64,000 nt of DNA from Desulfomonilaceae bacterium (GCA_041662605.1 JBAZSD010000016.1:30915-94914); one strand, 5' to 3'. Counted from the first letter of the stretch, positions 55,595 to 63,779 are shown. Numbers and translations: made by a program. The notes: generated by a model not told the origin, from the sequence alone.

Positions 55595-55805
55595 GTAGGT
55601 CGGCCCGTGGCCGACAATTGGTTTTGTACGAATTCGATGGGCGAAAGAATGGCGGGCACGGCCCGCCCTACGTAAGAACACACCCGTGTCATCTCGAGCG
55701 AGCGTAGCGACGAGAGATCTTACCAAGCAGCGAACAGGCGTTACGTGCAAGGTCTCAGCGCATAAGCCGCCTGGTTGGATTTCTCCCAAGGGTCGAAATG
55801 ACATC
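55595..55805 (+). repeat. Composite repeat: A (55595-55677) plus B (55688-55805)
   Basis: A begins GTAGGTCGGCCCGTGGCCGAC and ends GGCGGGCACGGCCCGCC then CTACG; each end is a perfect palindrome. B follows after ten bases. A related GGCGCC-bounded spacer (GCCGTAGG..CGTACAGGC) precedes A and is repeated near 55807. Confidence 0.9.
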
Positions 55806-55840
55806 CGGGCGCCGCGTAGGTCGTACAGGCGATGGGCGCC

Positions 55841-55867
55841 GTAGGTCGGCCCGTGGCCGACAATTGG
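55841..55867 (+). repeat. Repeat A, truncated copy
   Basis: Only the first 27 bases of A are present, cut off 40 bases before the start of the next phage gene. Confidence 0.8.
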
Positions 55868-55907
55868 ATTTATACATGCGTGAATGACACCAAACAAGGA
55901 CAATACA

Positions 55908-56684
55908 ATGCCATCTGAAAATTCATATTCATCGGCTGATCCATTCAGCGCTTCACTCGATCAGATCAACAGCCTCATCAACGATCTGCTAGCCAGATAC
56001 TCTTCGCTGAGGCCGGTTCAGGAATCTAAACCCGAAGACGACCCGCTCATTCAGGGTTATCTCTCGCAGTATCTCGGGGGAGCGAGGAGTCTATTGAACT
56101 CGTACGCATCCCAACCATCAGGATCGCGGGCGAGAGAACTGGGCGCCTCTTCGACGGGCGGCTCCTCGCTGAGCGAGTCGGAGCTTTACCACCAGGCGCT
56201 CAAGACCCTGGCGTCGGAATATTCCAAAAAATTCGGCGACGCTGTAGAAAACGCCCGTTCCCAGCGTGACACTCAATACTCGCAACAAACCTCAGGTCTA
56301 AACAGCCTCAATGACCTGCTCCTGACCCGAAACAAATTGCTCACAGCTCAGGGAGACTGGTTGAACAATCTGGCGGGGCGCCAATACGAAGCCGAACGGT
56401 CCCGGGCGCAGGATAATTTGCAGGCTCAACAAACCGCTCAGGACAACGCCAGGCTGAATTCCGACAGGGAACTGGCCCAACTCGCCCAGGATCAGGCGTT
56501 CGCACGGGAAGACAAGTGGAAAAGCCTACAGGCCAAGGCGCGGCTCGTCTCACGCATAGGGAAAGGCGCAGCGGGATGGACCAACGCTGATGACATGCTC
56601 TCAGACCGCCTCGGGGTTGAGTTTGGATATTACCAGCCCTGGTCCCGTAAACTGGAGATCAAAATGGGCGGAACAAAGAGGTAG
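55908..56684 (+). CDS. Coiled-coil protein of the phage island
   Basis: 258 residues, Ser/Gln/Ala/Asp-rich, largely helical, with a long coiled coil (about 100-220) containing QNLQAQQTAQDN-like heptads. This resembles internal or injected virion proteins, or a short tail chaperone, but nothing diagnostic. AAGGA precedes the ATG at 55908; an upstream ATG at 55884 would add eight residues. Repeats A and B have landed directly in front of it. Confidence 0.5.
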   Translation: MPSENSYSSADPFSASLDQINSLINDLLARYSSLRPVQESKPEDDPLIQGYLSQYLGGARSLLNSYASQPSGSRARELGASSTGGSSLSESELYHQALKTLASEYSKKFGDAVENARSQRDTQYSQQTSGLNSLNDLLLTRNKLLTAQGDWLNNLAGRQYEAERSRAQDNLQAQQTAQDNARLNSDRELAQLAQDQAFAREDKWKSLQAKARLVSRIGKGAAGWTNADDMLSDRLGVEFGYYQPWSRKLEIKMGGTKR

Positions 56685-56817
56685 GAGCCCTGAGACCATA
56701 CGTGAGTGAGCTTTTCCAGTTTGAGGTTGACATAGGCGCCATATTGATCCAACAAAAAGGGTACCAAAAATCATCTATTTTGCTGGTCCAAAAACAAAGT
56801 TTTCCCATCACATTCTA

Positions 56818-56849
56818 AACCCCTTGGGGTCTGCATATCGGGGGGGGTT
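56818..56849 (+). terminator. G/C-rich hairpin after the coiled-coil gene
   Basis: AACCCC can pair with GGGGTT across a 20-base loop that itself holds the CCCCTTGGGG palindrome. No U run follows, so this is a weak terminator call. The same palindrome occurs at 60450-60459 after the last phage gene. Confidence 0.3.
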
Positions 56850-56926
56850 CAGATTGTTAACCCTGGACACTGCGTTCCAAATCCATGGACGCCGCGTCCC
56901 ACAACCTTCATTTGGGAGAATGGCAA

Positions 56927-57166
56927 ATGAAAAAATGTGAAGTTAATCATCAGAAACTGATCTCAAACTCATTCGATAAACTTCATGAGCAGTTGTCCAT
57001 TATTCGCGCTCACATTCCAAAAGTCGATGACCCTGAAGCCGAAGAACTGTTCAAACAGATGGAAATCGCATGCCTCTCGCGTCTACGCAGCCTAAGGTTA
57101 AGACTTGAAATTCCCTACGACGGGCACGAAACAAATGGTCAGGGAGGAGCGTCGACATGGGCTTAG
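56927..57166 (+). CDS. Small helical phage protein
   Basis: 79 residues from MKKCEVNHQ, mostly amphipathic helix (about 8-60) with a Gly-rich tail. GGGAGA lies before the ATG. It overlaps the next gene by ten bases. No family recognised. Confidence 0.5.
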   Translation: MKKCEVNHQKLISNSFDKLHEQLSIIRAHIPKVDDPEAEELFKQMEIACLSRLRSLRLRLEIPYDGHETNGQGGASTWA

Positions 57167-57348
57167 AAAACGTTTCTCATGATTATCGAGAGAATCCCGC
57201 GGCCGTCGGCTGCCCGTTCACCCCTTTTCCGTATGATGTCGACCGGACGTTTCCATGCCCGTGCCGCCGCATGATAGGCGATTTATTCCGTTTGCGCCGG
57301 CATGAATGTGACCATTGCCCGTTCTCGGTTTATTGGAACGGTATTTGA
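57157..57348 (+). CDS. Small cysteine-rich phage protein, likely zinc-binding
   Basis: 63 residues with CPF, FPCPCRRMIGDLF and RRHECDHCPFSVYW, a possible CxC...CxxC zinc site. GGGAGGA supports the ATG at 57157. It lies between the helical protein and the terminase pair. Confidence 0.5.
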   Translation: MGLENVSHDYRENPAAVGCPFTPFPYDVDRTFPCPCRRMIGDLFRLRRHECDHCPFSVYWNGI

Positions 57349-57350
57349 TC

Positions 57351-57686
57351 ATGGATGCGGAAAATGACGTGTTCAACGATGAGTTGATTCTTGCGTTGGA
57401 GGCTCTGTCTTCAAACGGGCTGACAGCGGACGGCGCCATACGCGTGGTCACGTTTCTAATGGCCGAAGCGCCTACTGCGTCCCGCCAGAAAATTGATCAA
57501 CTCAAGATCATGGATAAACTGCTGAACACATCGCGGGCCCTTATGGAAACCCGGCTCAAAACAGGGGACGCTGAATCCCTGTCGGAAAAACTCTCGCAAC
57601 TGGAACGGGAACTCGCTGAACTGGCGGATAATAAGAAGGCCAGGAAAAAGACGGGCCGCGTCGCGGAGTTTTTTTCGTTTTTTTAA
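57351..57686 (+). CDS. Putative small terminase subunit or terminase-associated protein
   Basis: 111 residues, all helical: DELILALEALSSNGLTADGAIRV, then a helix-turn region and a coiled coil (about 70-100) ending in a basic KKARKKTGR and a Phe-rich end. Its size, helical build and place 15 bases before the large terminase fit a small subunit, but there is no diagnostic motif. Confidence 0.45.
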   Translation: MDAENDVFNDELILALEALSSNGLTADGAIRVVTFLMAEAPTASRQKIDQLKIMDKLLNTSRALMETRLKTGDAESLSEKLSQLERELAELADNKKARKKTGRVAEFFSFF

Positions 57687-57700
57687 AAACGTGAGGCGTA

Positions 57701-59416
57701 TTGTCTCTCAACACACTGACAAAGCGGGCTGAAAAGCTCGCTGATCGTATCCATCGCGCCGGTCAGGCCTACAAACACGGGCTCTCCGGCGCTAATCCCA
57801 ACCTTCAATCCTTTGTCGAGAATCTGCAAATCATCGACAAACACGGAGCGCTTGTTTCTCTCATCATGAACCGTTCACAGGAAGTGATTTTTGAAAAGAT
57901 CCTCGAAGCCCGGGAGAAACAGGTTCCCGGTCGATTCATCTGCCTCAAGGCGCGGCAACTGGGAGTCTCCACCCTGATCGAAGCTGTTATTTTCGCGCTG
58001 ATCACTCTCTACCCCCGGCGGTTCGGCCTTGTGGCCGCGCATCACCTGTCAGGCGCCCGATCAATCTTCGCCATGACCCAGCGCTTCTACGCCAATCTTA
58101 CGGACGAAAATAAGCCTGTGCTGTCAAGAAACAGTGTTTCGAGGCTGGAATACGCGGCGCCTCACTATTCGAGCCTTCAGGTCGACACCGCGGCCAACCC
58201 GACTCTGGCGCGCGGGGCTACATTCCATTACGCCCACGCTTCCGAGGTCGCGTTCTGGGACCAGGCGGAAACCTCGGCCCTGGCCATTAACCAGGCTACT
58301 CCGCAGAATTGGGACACGTTGCTCTTCTGGGAATCCACCGCCAACGGAATGAATAACCTTTTTCACAGGATGTGGATCGCGGCCGAGCGCGGCGAAACGT
58401 CGATCGCGCCAATTTTCCTGTCATGGAAACAATTCCCGTCATACAGTCTGCCGCCGGGTCCCCGGGCAAAGGACTCCGAACCGACGGAGAAGGAGGTTGA
58501 ATATGGGAAACTTGCGGGCCTGGATTCGGATCAGCTCAACTGGGCTATAAGCACGCGAAAGAACCAGTGCCAGGACTCGTGGGACAAGTTCCACCAGGAG
58601 TATCCGGCAGTCGCGTCTCTCGCTTTCGCGTTCACATCTACGCCCTGGTTTAATCAGGCAATCCTTATGGAGTTTATAGAATCCTCATCAAAGGCGCCCC
58701 CCACAAGGGGCAGGCTCGAATGGCCGGACGCGGACCGCGCCAGGGGTCCCATTTTTGTCGAATCAGAACAGGGAGCCATCTCGTTGTGGTCAACGCCGGA
58801 GGCTTCGGCGACATACAGCCTTGGCATGGATGTCGGTGAGGGTGTTGGCGCGGACTACACAGTGATTCAGGTTATTAATGACACGACCGGCGCTCTTGTC
58901 GCGACTTACAGGTCGAATCGGGTTCGCCCTGAGATTGCGGGCGTCGACGCTTACATGCTTGCGGTCTTTTACAACTATGGATTGCTCGGGATTGAACGCA
59001 ACGGCCCGGGGCTTGCGACCCTTGTGGCGTGCGAGCGCGGCCTCGGCGCCTATCCATGGATGACCGGCTATCCAAATCTGTACTACCAGACACGCCTCGA
59101 CAAGAAGCTCCCTGATGAGACTGAGCGTCTGGGATGGCTGACCACAAGGCCGGTAAAAGAGGCCATGCTTTCCAGACTGGCTGAGGCCATCGACCGCAGG
59201 GACATTACGGTATGCGACCGGATATCACTGCTTGAGCTTCAGGGACTGGTATGGGACGCGGAGAACCGGTGTTTCAGGCAGAATTACAAGCGGCCGGGCG
59301 AAAAACTCACGCATGATGACTCGGTAATCGCATTGGCTATCGCCAATGAAATGAGGCGCTCGGCTATGGGTAATCGCTTTCTGGCGGGTCGTCCCAGGAC
59401 GTCGGGGGATTTCTGA
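57701..59416 (+). CDS. terL: Phage terminase large subunit
   Basis: ATPase-nuclease that packages DNA. Walker A variant KARQLGVST (about 83-91), Walker B-like FHYAHASEVAFW (about 175-186) and coupling motif FWESTANG make the ATPase. The RNase H-like nuclease begins YSLGMDVGEG (D377) and contains ADYTV, ERNGPG and THDDSV acidic residues. 571 residues is full length. The start is TTG with GAGG close upstream. Having terL at the 3' end, after the virion genes, is the reverse of the usual order. Confidence 0.92.
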   Translation: MSLNTLTKRAEKLADRIHRAGQAYKHGLSGANPNLQSFVENLQIIDKHGALVSLIMNRSQEVIFEKILEAREKQVPGRFICLKARQLGVSTLIEAVIFALITLYPRRFGLVAAHHLSGARSIFAMTQRFYANLTDENKPVLSRNSVSRLEYAAPHYSSLQVDTAANPTLARGATFHYAHASEVAFWDQAETSALAINQATPQNWDTLLFWESTANGMNNLFHRMWIAAERGETSIAPIFLSWKQFPSYSLPPGPRAKDSEPTEKEVEYGKLAGLDSDQLNWAISTRKNQCQDSWDKFHQEYPAVASLAFAFTSTPWFNQAILMEFIESSSKAPPTRGRLEWPDADRARGPIFVESEQGAISLWSTPEASATYSLGMDVGEGVGADYTVIQVINDTTGALVATYRSNRVRPEIAGVDAYMLAVFYNYGLLGIERNGPGLATLVACERGLGAYPWMTGYPNLYYQTRLDKKLPDETERLGWLTTRPVKEAMLSRLAEAIDRRDITVCDRISLLELQGLVWDAENRCFRQNYKRPGEKLTHDDSVIALAIANEMRRSAMGNRFLAGRPRTSGDF

Positions 59417-59419
59417 CCC

Positions 59420-59998
59420 ATGGACGCGCGAGTCCTGCCGGATGGCGATATACGTGTCAGAGGCGCGAGCCGGGATGAGCTTTTTACGGTTATAAACGGG
59501 GGCGTTGGCTGGTCGGCTGAACAACCCGCGGCGATTGTCGTCATCGGCCTACGGCTTGACGGCCGTTTTCACGCCCTCGAAGAAGCCAGAGGCTCGCTCT
59601 TCGAGATTACCGACACGGCCGCGGAGATTGCGGATCGTCTTCTTGTGGACACATTCCTGATCGACGCTACTGATCGTGTGGCCGCAGGTTATTTCCGAAG
59701 AACGGCGGTTAACGGGCGGCAGGTAATAAAGGCTGTTCCCGTCAGGATAATCAGGAATTTCGGATCAGCCCTGGAACATGCCCGGGGGCTGCTTCTAAAT
59801 GAGTCGGCGCTGATAAACGAGCGGCTATGTCCTACACTCCTGTATTCGTTGCGCCAGAATCATGAGTACGCAATGCTGTCGCCGGTGGTCAGGGCCCTGG
59901 TTTATGGTCTCCTGGCTCTTCAGGATTGGAACACAACGGATGATGCGGCGCTCCGCTCGCCTGACAGCGGCTGGTACCGGAATCGGCGGAGGAGATAG
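59420..59998 (+). CDS. Unknown protein next to the large terminase
   Basis: 192 residues starting three bases after the terL stop, so probably coupled. It is mixed alpha/beta with an Ile/Val-rich centre (IVVIGLRLDGRF) and an Arg-rich C-terminus (YRNRRRR) that could touch nucleic acid. I recognise no family. Confidence 0.5.
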   Translation: MDARVLPDGDIRVRGASRDELFTVINGGVGWSAEQPAAIVVIGLRLDGRFHALEEARGSLFEITDTAAEIADRLLVDTFLIDATDRVAAGYFRRTAVNGRQVIKAVPVRIIRNFGSALEHARGLLLNESALINERLCPTLLYSLRQNHEYAMLSPVVRALVYGLLALQDWNTTDDAALRSPDSGWYRNRRRR

Positions 59999-60102
59999 CC
60001 TCTTCCCGCGCCAACTACCTCTTGATCCTCAATCATCTTGGCCGTAATATGAGGTTCAGCGAATTTATACGTTCCGCTTAACCCATATCTTGGAGATCTT
60101 TC

Positions 60103-60435
60103 ATGATCGGTAAAGAACTACCCTCCCAGCCGACCGACACCTTGGTCCAGGAAATCATGGGCGCTTTCCTGTACGCCAGCTACCTGGATTCACTGAATAA
60201 AACTCAGCCATCAAAAGAAGAGGCGTTGGCGGCGCGGCGCAGTAGCGCTGATGATGATGAAGCTGACCTGATAGATGACGATACTGAGGACGATGAACTG
60301 GACGCCTTTGATGACCCTGATGATGACCTGGCCGAAGGCGAATTTGACCTGGACGAGGATGATGATGAGGTGGATGAGTTCTGGGACGACGATGAATTAG
60401 ATGATGACGATCTGGATCTGGAGGATGATGATTGA
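60103..60435 (+). CDS. Protein with extremely acidic C-terminal tail
   Basis: 110 residues: a short helical head (about 1-40) and then about 65 residues that are over half Asp and Glu (DDDEADLIDDDTEDDELD and onward). TTGGAG precedes the ATG. Such tails occur in DNA-mimic and chaperone-like proteins, but the head gives no family. It is the last gene of the phage island. The repetitive GAT/GAC/GAG codons could also be an unstable tract. Confidence 0.5.
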   Translation: MIGKELPSQPTDTLVQEIMGAFLYASYLDSLNKTQPSKEEALAARRSSADDDEADLIDDDTEDDELDAFDDPDDDLAEGEFDLDEDDDEVDEFWDDDELDDDDLDLEDDD

Positions 60436-60695
60436 AATCATTAACAGTTCCCCTTGGGGTGAAGTAGACAAACATCTCCATCCGGTTTCCCCTCCTTTTT
60501 TAAACCAAAAATCATCGCTATTCTTACACGCTCCCCCACCATGCGTGTTTTTGGATTAGGAGTAGTTTATCTACTGCGCCCACCGGGCCACATTCATCGC
60601 GTGATCCCCCTTATGAATTCATATTGGTAGAAAGGAAAATTACGATGTGTGATGGGGCAATTATAGCGCGCGAGTTCAGGAAGGCAAGCAAAAAC
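60436..60695. other. Right edge of the phage island, non-coding
   Basis: Contains the palindrome CCCCTTGGGG (60450-60459) and ACCAAAAATCATC (about 60503), both also found in the 56.7-56.9 kb gap. A 48-codon frame from ATG at 60645 has AAAGGA upstream, but its product looks random. Confidence 0.35.
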
Positions 60696-60944
60696 TCACT
60701 TGAACCTGACATGCAACTTATGCGTGAGCATTGCGCTCAAATGTTTTGTATCTTCATATCGCCCTGTTATATTTGGTTTTGTTTTGCAGTCAAATAATAT
60801 TGCCTTACTTGTCAGTAACTTTACTGGACCATCTTTTTTTGCCTTGGGTCCGCTCCGAGCCCAATTGAGTGCGCGCTGATTGACCTGCGAGTTGGCAAAC
60901 AAAGCATGGTTCAAGATTTTGAACCACGTACCCGTGGCCGACAA
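60696..60944 (-). pseudogene. Possible gene fragment cut by a repeat
   Basis: The minus-strand frame gives a protein-like stretch (NQRALNWARSGPKAKKDG then VKLLTSKAILFDCKTKPN) of about 70 residues. Its upstream end runs into repeat A at 60928, so it has no start of its own. I do not recognise it. It may be chance, or the 3' remnant of a gene interrupted by the repeat. Confidence 0.2.
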
Positions 60945-61130
60945 TTGGTTTTGTTCGAATTCGATGGGGAAAAATGGCGGGCACGGCCCGCCCTACGTAA
61001 GAACACACCGATGTCATCTCGAGCGAGCGCAGCGACGAGAGATCTTACCAAGGCGCTGGATGGCACAGCGTTAGGGGTTTCAGCGTATAAGCCGCCTGGT
61101 TGGATTTCTCCCAAGGGTCGAAATGACATC
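60928..61130 (+). repeat. Composite repeat A (60928-61002) plus B (61013-61130)
   Basis: First of three tandem A-B units. A has lost a few bases at its left end (GTACCCGTGGCCGAC). B carries the alternative core GCGCTGGATGGCACAGCG. Confidence 0.9.
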
Positions 61131-61155
61131 GGGGGTGAACCGTAGGGGTTCAAGC

Positions 61156-61366
61156 GTAGGTCGGCCCGTGGCCGACAGTTGGTGTTGTACGAATTAGATG
61201 CGCGAAAGAATCGCGGGCACGGCCCGCCCTACGTAAGAACACACCGACGTCATCTCGAGCGAGCGCAGCGACGAGAGATCTTACCAAGGCGCTGGATGGC
61301 ACAGCGTTACGGGTTTCAGCGTATAAGCCGCCTGGTTGGATTTCTCCCAAGGGTCGAAATGACATC
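61156..61366 (+). repeat. Composite repeat A (61156-61238) plus B (61249-61366)
   Basis: Second tandem unit, 228 bases after the first, with the same B core (GCGCTGGATGGCACAGCG). The A unit has a GCGGGCACGGCCCGC right end. Confidence 0.9.
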
Positions 61367-61393
61367 GGGGGTGTGAACCGTAGGGGTTCAAGC

Positions 61394-61604
61394 GTAGGTC
61401 GGCCCGTGGCCGACAATGGGTTTTGTACGAATTCGACGGGCGAAAGAATGGCGGGCATGGCCCACCCTACGTAAGAACACACCCATGTCATCTCGAGCGA
61501 GCGCAGCGACGAGAGATCTTACCAAGTAGCGAACAGGCATTACGTGCGAGGTCTCAGCGTCTAAGTCGCCTGGTTGGATTTCTCCCAGGGGTCGAAATGA
61601 CATC
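61394..61604 (+). repeat. Composite repeat A (61394-61476) plus B (61487-61604)
   Basis: Third tandem unit, 238 bases after the second. B has the other core (GCGAACAGGCATTACGTGCG). Minus-strand frames across these units chain into open reading frames (around 60911-61624), which I regard as spurious. Confidence 0.9.
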
Positions 61605-61612
61605 GGGGTGTG

Positions 61613-61739
61613 GGGGTAACACAACCAATTTTATCCCAGGGAGCCGGCTTCAAGGTCAGATGCGTAGGAATAGGCGATTATACCCCGATCCTTGATAAAT
61701 TCATTGGCCTTTTCATCCATCATCGGTGAAATTACTACT
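61613..61739 (+). repeat. Exact 127-bp direct repeat, copy 1 (partner 63874-64000)
   Basis: Identical to the last 127 bases of the window, 2,261 bases away. It covers the 3' end of the PD-(D/E)XK gene and a few bases past its stop. The match may continue beyond the window. Confidence 0.97.
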
Positions 61740-62368
61740 AGGGCGTTGGCCTTTTTATTGTGCTTTTCGAGGTAAAACTTGGCCTTTTTGACAAATGTGG
61801 CGACATCTCCGCCGCTCATTGAGGACTTTATTTCAATAATGAATAGCTTGCCATTTATTATAACTACGTCCAATTCCACTTGGGCCGGCCATCCAAAGAC
61901 TACTCCTTCCCTGTCGTCCTCAATGACATTCTCGACCTTGTAGTTCGTGGTTTCTTCCAGGATGCCCTTTAACGCGTTTCGAAATGATTGTTCCGACCTT
62001 GTGCCCCAACGGGCGCCCAACGAACCTACAGTCTGAGTAAAGAGGTCGTACAGTTTCTGGTGGTTAATTTCAACTATTTTGATGCTTGCAAGTATTTCGT
62101 TGATATTCTTCTGGTTTTCTTCCCACTTACGGTTATTCTCTTCCCACTGCTTCTGGTTTACATCCCATTTCCGGTCGTTTTCTTCCAATTTCCGGTGATT
62201 TTCTTCCCATTGCCGGTGATTTTCTTCTCGTTCGGCCCGCATTTCTTCCAGGATTCGATCGAACCGATCCTCGACGACGTTGTTTATCGCGTGACGGACT
62301 TCTTCGTTGGAGTTTATGGTTTCTGCGACTTGTTTTTCGAATTTATTTTTGAAGCTTATTGATTTCAT
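61631..62368 (-). CDS. Coiled-coil PD-(D/E)XK nuclease-like protein (DUF3782-type)
   Basis: 245 residues. The N-terminal half (about 25-100) is a charged coiled coil built of near-perfect seven-residue repeats of the type W-E-E-N-x-R-K. The C-terminal half is a PD-(D/E)XK-like domain: WGTRSEQSFRNALKGIL, then VELDVVIINGKLFIIEIKSSMS with the D...E-x-K catalytic pattern, then LVVISPMMDEKANEFIKD. This matches proteins annotated DUF3782, known from cyanobacteria and other genomes and often multi-copy. Function is unproven; a nuclease linked to mobile elements is a reasonable guess. Its 3' end is duplicated at the window end. Confidence 0.8.
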   Translation of the reverse strand: MKSISFKNKFEKQVAETINSNEEVRHAINNVVEDRFDRILEEMRAEREENHRQWEENHRKLEENDRKWDVNQKQWEENNRKWEENQKNINEILASIKIVEINHQKLYDLFTQTVGSLGARWGTRSEQSFRNALKGILEETTNYKVENVIEDDREGVVFGWPAQVELDVVIINGKLFIIEIKSSMSGGDVATFVKKAKFYLEKHNKKANALVVISPMMDEKANEFIKDRGIIAYSYASDLEAGSLG

Positions 62369-62443
62369 GACCCACCCCTATTTGTAGCTAATTGTGAATA
62401 TTATAACACACCACGCGCAAAATGGAACCCTGGGATTTCGCCG

Positions 62444-62536
62444 TAAAGAATGGCGGGCACGGCCCGCCCTACGTAAGACATTACCGATGTCATCTCGAGC
62501 GAGCGTAGCGACGAGAGATCTTACCAAGGCGCTGTT
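62444..62536 (+). repeat. Partial repeats A (right end) and B (left end)
   Basis: AAGAATGGCGGGCACGGCCC and the following ACGTAAGAC are the right part of A. Then GATGTCATCTCGAGCGAGCG to CCAAGGCGCTG is the left part of B, and the similarity stops there. It lies between the nuclease-like gene and hicB. Confidence 0.8.
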
Positions 62537-62660
62537 AACATCAGTATTTGACGTTACGCCAAGGACCGACACGATTCCGACAGCCTGATTCGGTACTGGT
62601 TGCGTTTTCCGTGCCCCCAAAGTAACATTATACAAAAAGAGACGATTTCCTGGGGTACCA

Positions 62661-62924
62661 ATGCAATTCACATTTGAATCCGAGATTTGGGAAGAAGACG
62701 GGCAGTATGTAGCACGGGCAAATCCGTTCAACGTCATGACCTGCGCGGGGACAAAGCAGGAAGTCCAAGCGGCGCTACTGGAGGCTGTAGAGCTGTTTCT
62801 GGAAACTGCTCAAGACATGGGTACTCTTGAAGACATACTGGTTGAATCCGGTTATAAGCCTTCGAACAATTCGTGGGTCCTCATGAGGCAGTATGAGCGG
62901 CGCTATGTTGCGCTGGAGCTTTAA
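62661..62924 (+). CDS. hicB: HicB-type antitoxin
   Basis: 87 residues with the HicB partial RNase H-like fold: FESEIWEEDGQYVARANPFNV, GTKQEVQAALLEAVELFLETA. The C-terminal extension is short, and no ribbon-helix-helix or HTH is evident. It neutralises the HicA toxin encoded two bases downstream. Antitoxin-first order differs from the E. coli hicAB arrangement. Confidence 0.85.
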   Translation: MQFTFESEIWEEDGQYVARANPFNVMTCAGTKQEVQAALLEAVELFLETAQDMGTLEDILVESGYKPSNNSWVLMRQYERRYVALEL

Positions 62925-62926
62925 AT

Positions 62927-63154
62927 TTGCCGCGGTTGACTCCCGTTAACTGGACTGACCTGGAAAAAGTGGTCTTGAGAATGGGCCTGCGATTCGCCAG
63001 ACAAAAAGGCAGCCATCGCTCGTATACCAAACCAGGCCTCATCAGGCCGGTAGTCATTCCAGTGCGTACTCAAGTCCCAGTTTCGATTATAAAAGGCATC
63101 CTCGAAACTCTCGGAATTTCCCGAGAAGACTACTTCCAACTGCTGAACCAATAG
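62927..63154 (+). CDS. hicA: HicA-type mRNA interferase toxin
   Basis: 75 residues with the dsRBD-like HicA fold: DLEKVVLRMGLRFARQKGSHRSY (catalytic His30 in GSH), VVIPVR, then VSIIKGILETLGISREDYF. TTG start two bases past the hicB stop, so the pair is translationally coupled. HicA cleaves mRNA when free of HicB. Both genes look intact. Confidence 0.9.
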   Translation: MPRLTPVNWTDLEKVVLRMGLRFARQKGSHRSYTKPGLIRPVVIPVRTQVPVSIIKGILETLGISREDYFQLLNQ

Positions 63155-63247
63155 TCAAAACAAAATCCTTTTTCAAACTTTAAGAAGCACCGGTTCAGGA
63201 TTTCTAACCCCTGGACCTGAGGGCGTTCGTATAGACTATGTCTTCAC

Positions 63248-63456
63248 GTAGGTCGGCCCGTGGCCGACAACTGGTTTTGTTCGAATTCGATGGGGAAAGA
63301 TGGCGGGCACGGCCCGCCCTACGTAAGAACACACCGACGTCATCTCGAGCGAGCGTAGCGACGAGAGATCTTACCAAGTAGCGAACAGGCATTACGTGCG
63401 AGGTCTCAGCGTCTAAGTCGCCTGGTTGGATTTCTCCCAGGGGTCGAAATGACATC
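63248..63456 (+). repeat. Composite repeat A (63248-63328) plus B (63339-63456)
   Basis: Full A-B pair downstream of hicA with the GCGAACAGGCATTACGTGCG core in B, followed by the short TTGAACCGTAGGGGTT motif also seen after other copies. Confidence 0.9.
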
Positions 63457-63519
63457 GGGGTTGAACCGTAGGGGTTAAAAATCTTGAACCCTTACAATGT
63501 TTCTACCACCGTGCCTTAC

Positions 63520-63730
63520 GTAGGTCGGCCCGTGGCCGACAATTGGTTTTGTACGAATTCGACGGGGGAAAGAATGGCGGGCACGGCCCGCCCTACGTAA
63601 GACAATACCCATGTCATCTCGAGCGAGCGTAGCGACGAGAGATCTTACCAAGGAGCGAACAGGCATTACGTGCGGGGTCACAGCGTCTAAGCCGCCTGAT
63701 TGGATTTCTCCCAGGGGTCGAAATGACATC
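63520..63730 (+). repeat. Composite repeat A (63520-63602) plus B (63613-63730)
   Basis: Another full pair, same core in B. It is again followed by TTGAACCGTAGGGTTCAAG, which can fold on itself (GAACC/GGTTC). Confidence 0.9.
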
Positions 63731-63779
63731 GGGGTTGAACCGTAGGGTTCAAGATTTTGAACCCCTACAATACGCCGTT

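Noticed and set aside
56816..56850. Similarity to the T7 class terminator (AACCCCTTGGGG)
   Set aside because: Only the short palindrome matches; the downstream stem and U run of the T7 terminator are missing.
60928..61604. Tandem repeats as a CRISPR array
   Set aside because: Units are 230 bases long with long conserved palindromes and no short repeat-unique spacer pattern; no cas genes.
60911..61624. Chained minus-strand reading frames of 78-113 residues starting MSFRPLGEIQPG
   Set aside because: They are translations of repeats A and B, recur with every copy (also 55207-55903 and 63204-63729), have no ribosome sites and end wherever the repeat ends.
61988..62362. 124-residue plus-strand frame rich in Phe/Pro
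   Set aside because: Antisense of the heptad-repeat coiled coil in the nuclease-like gene; its repetition simply mirrors that tract.
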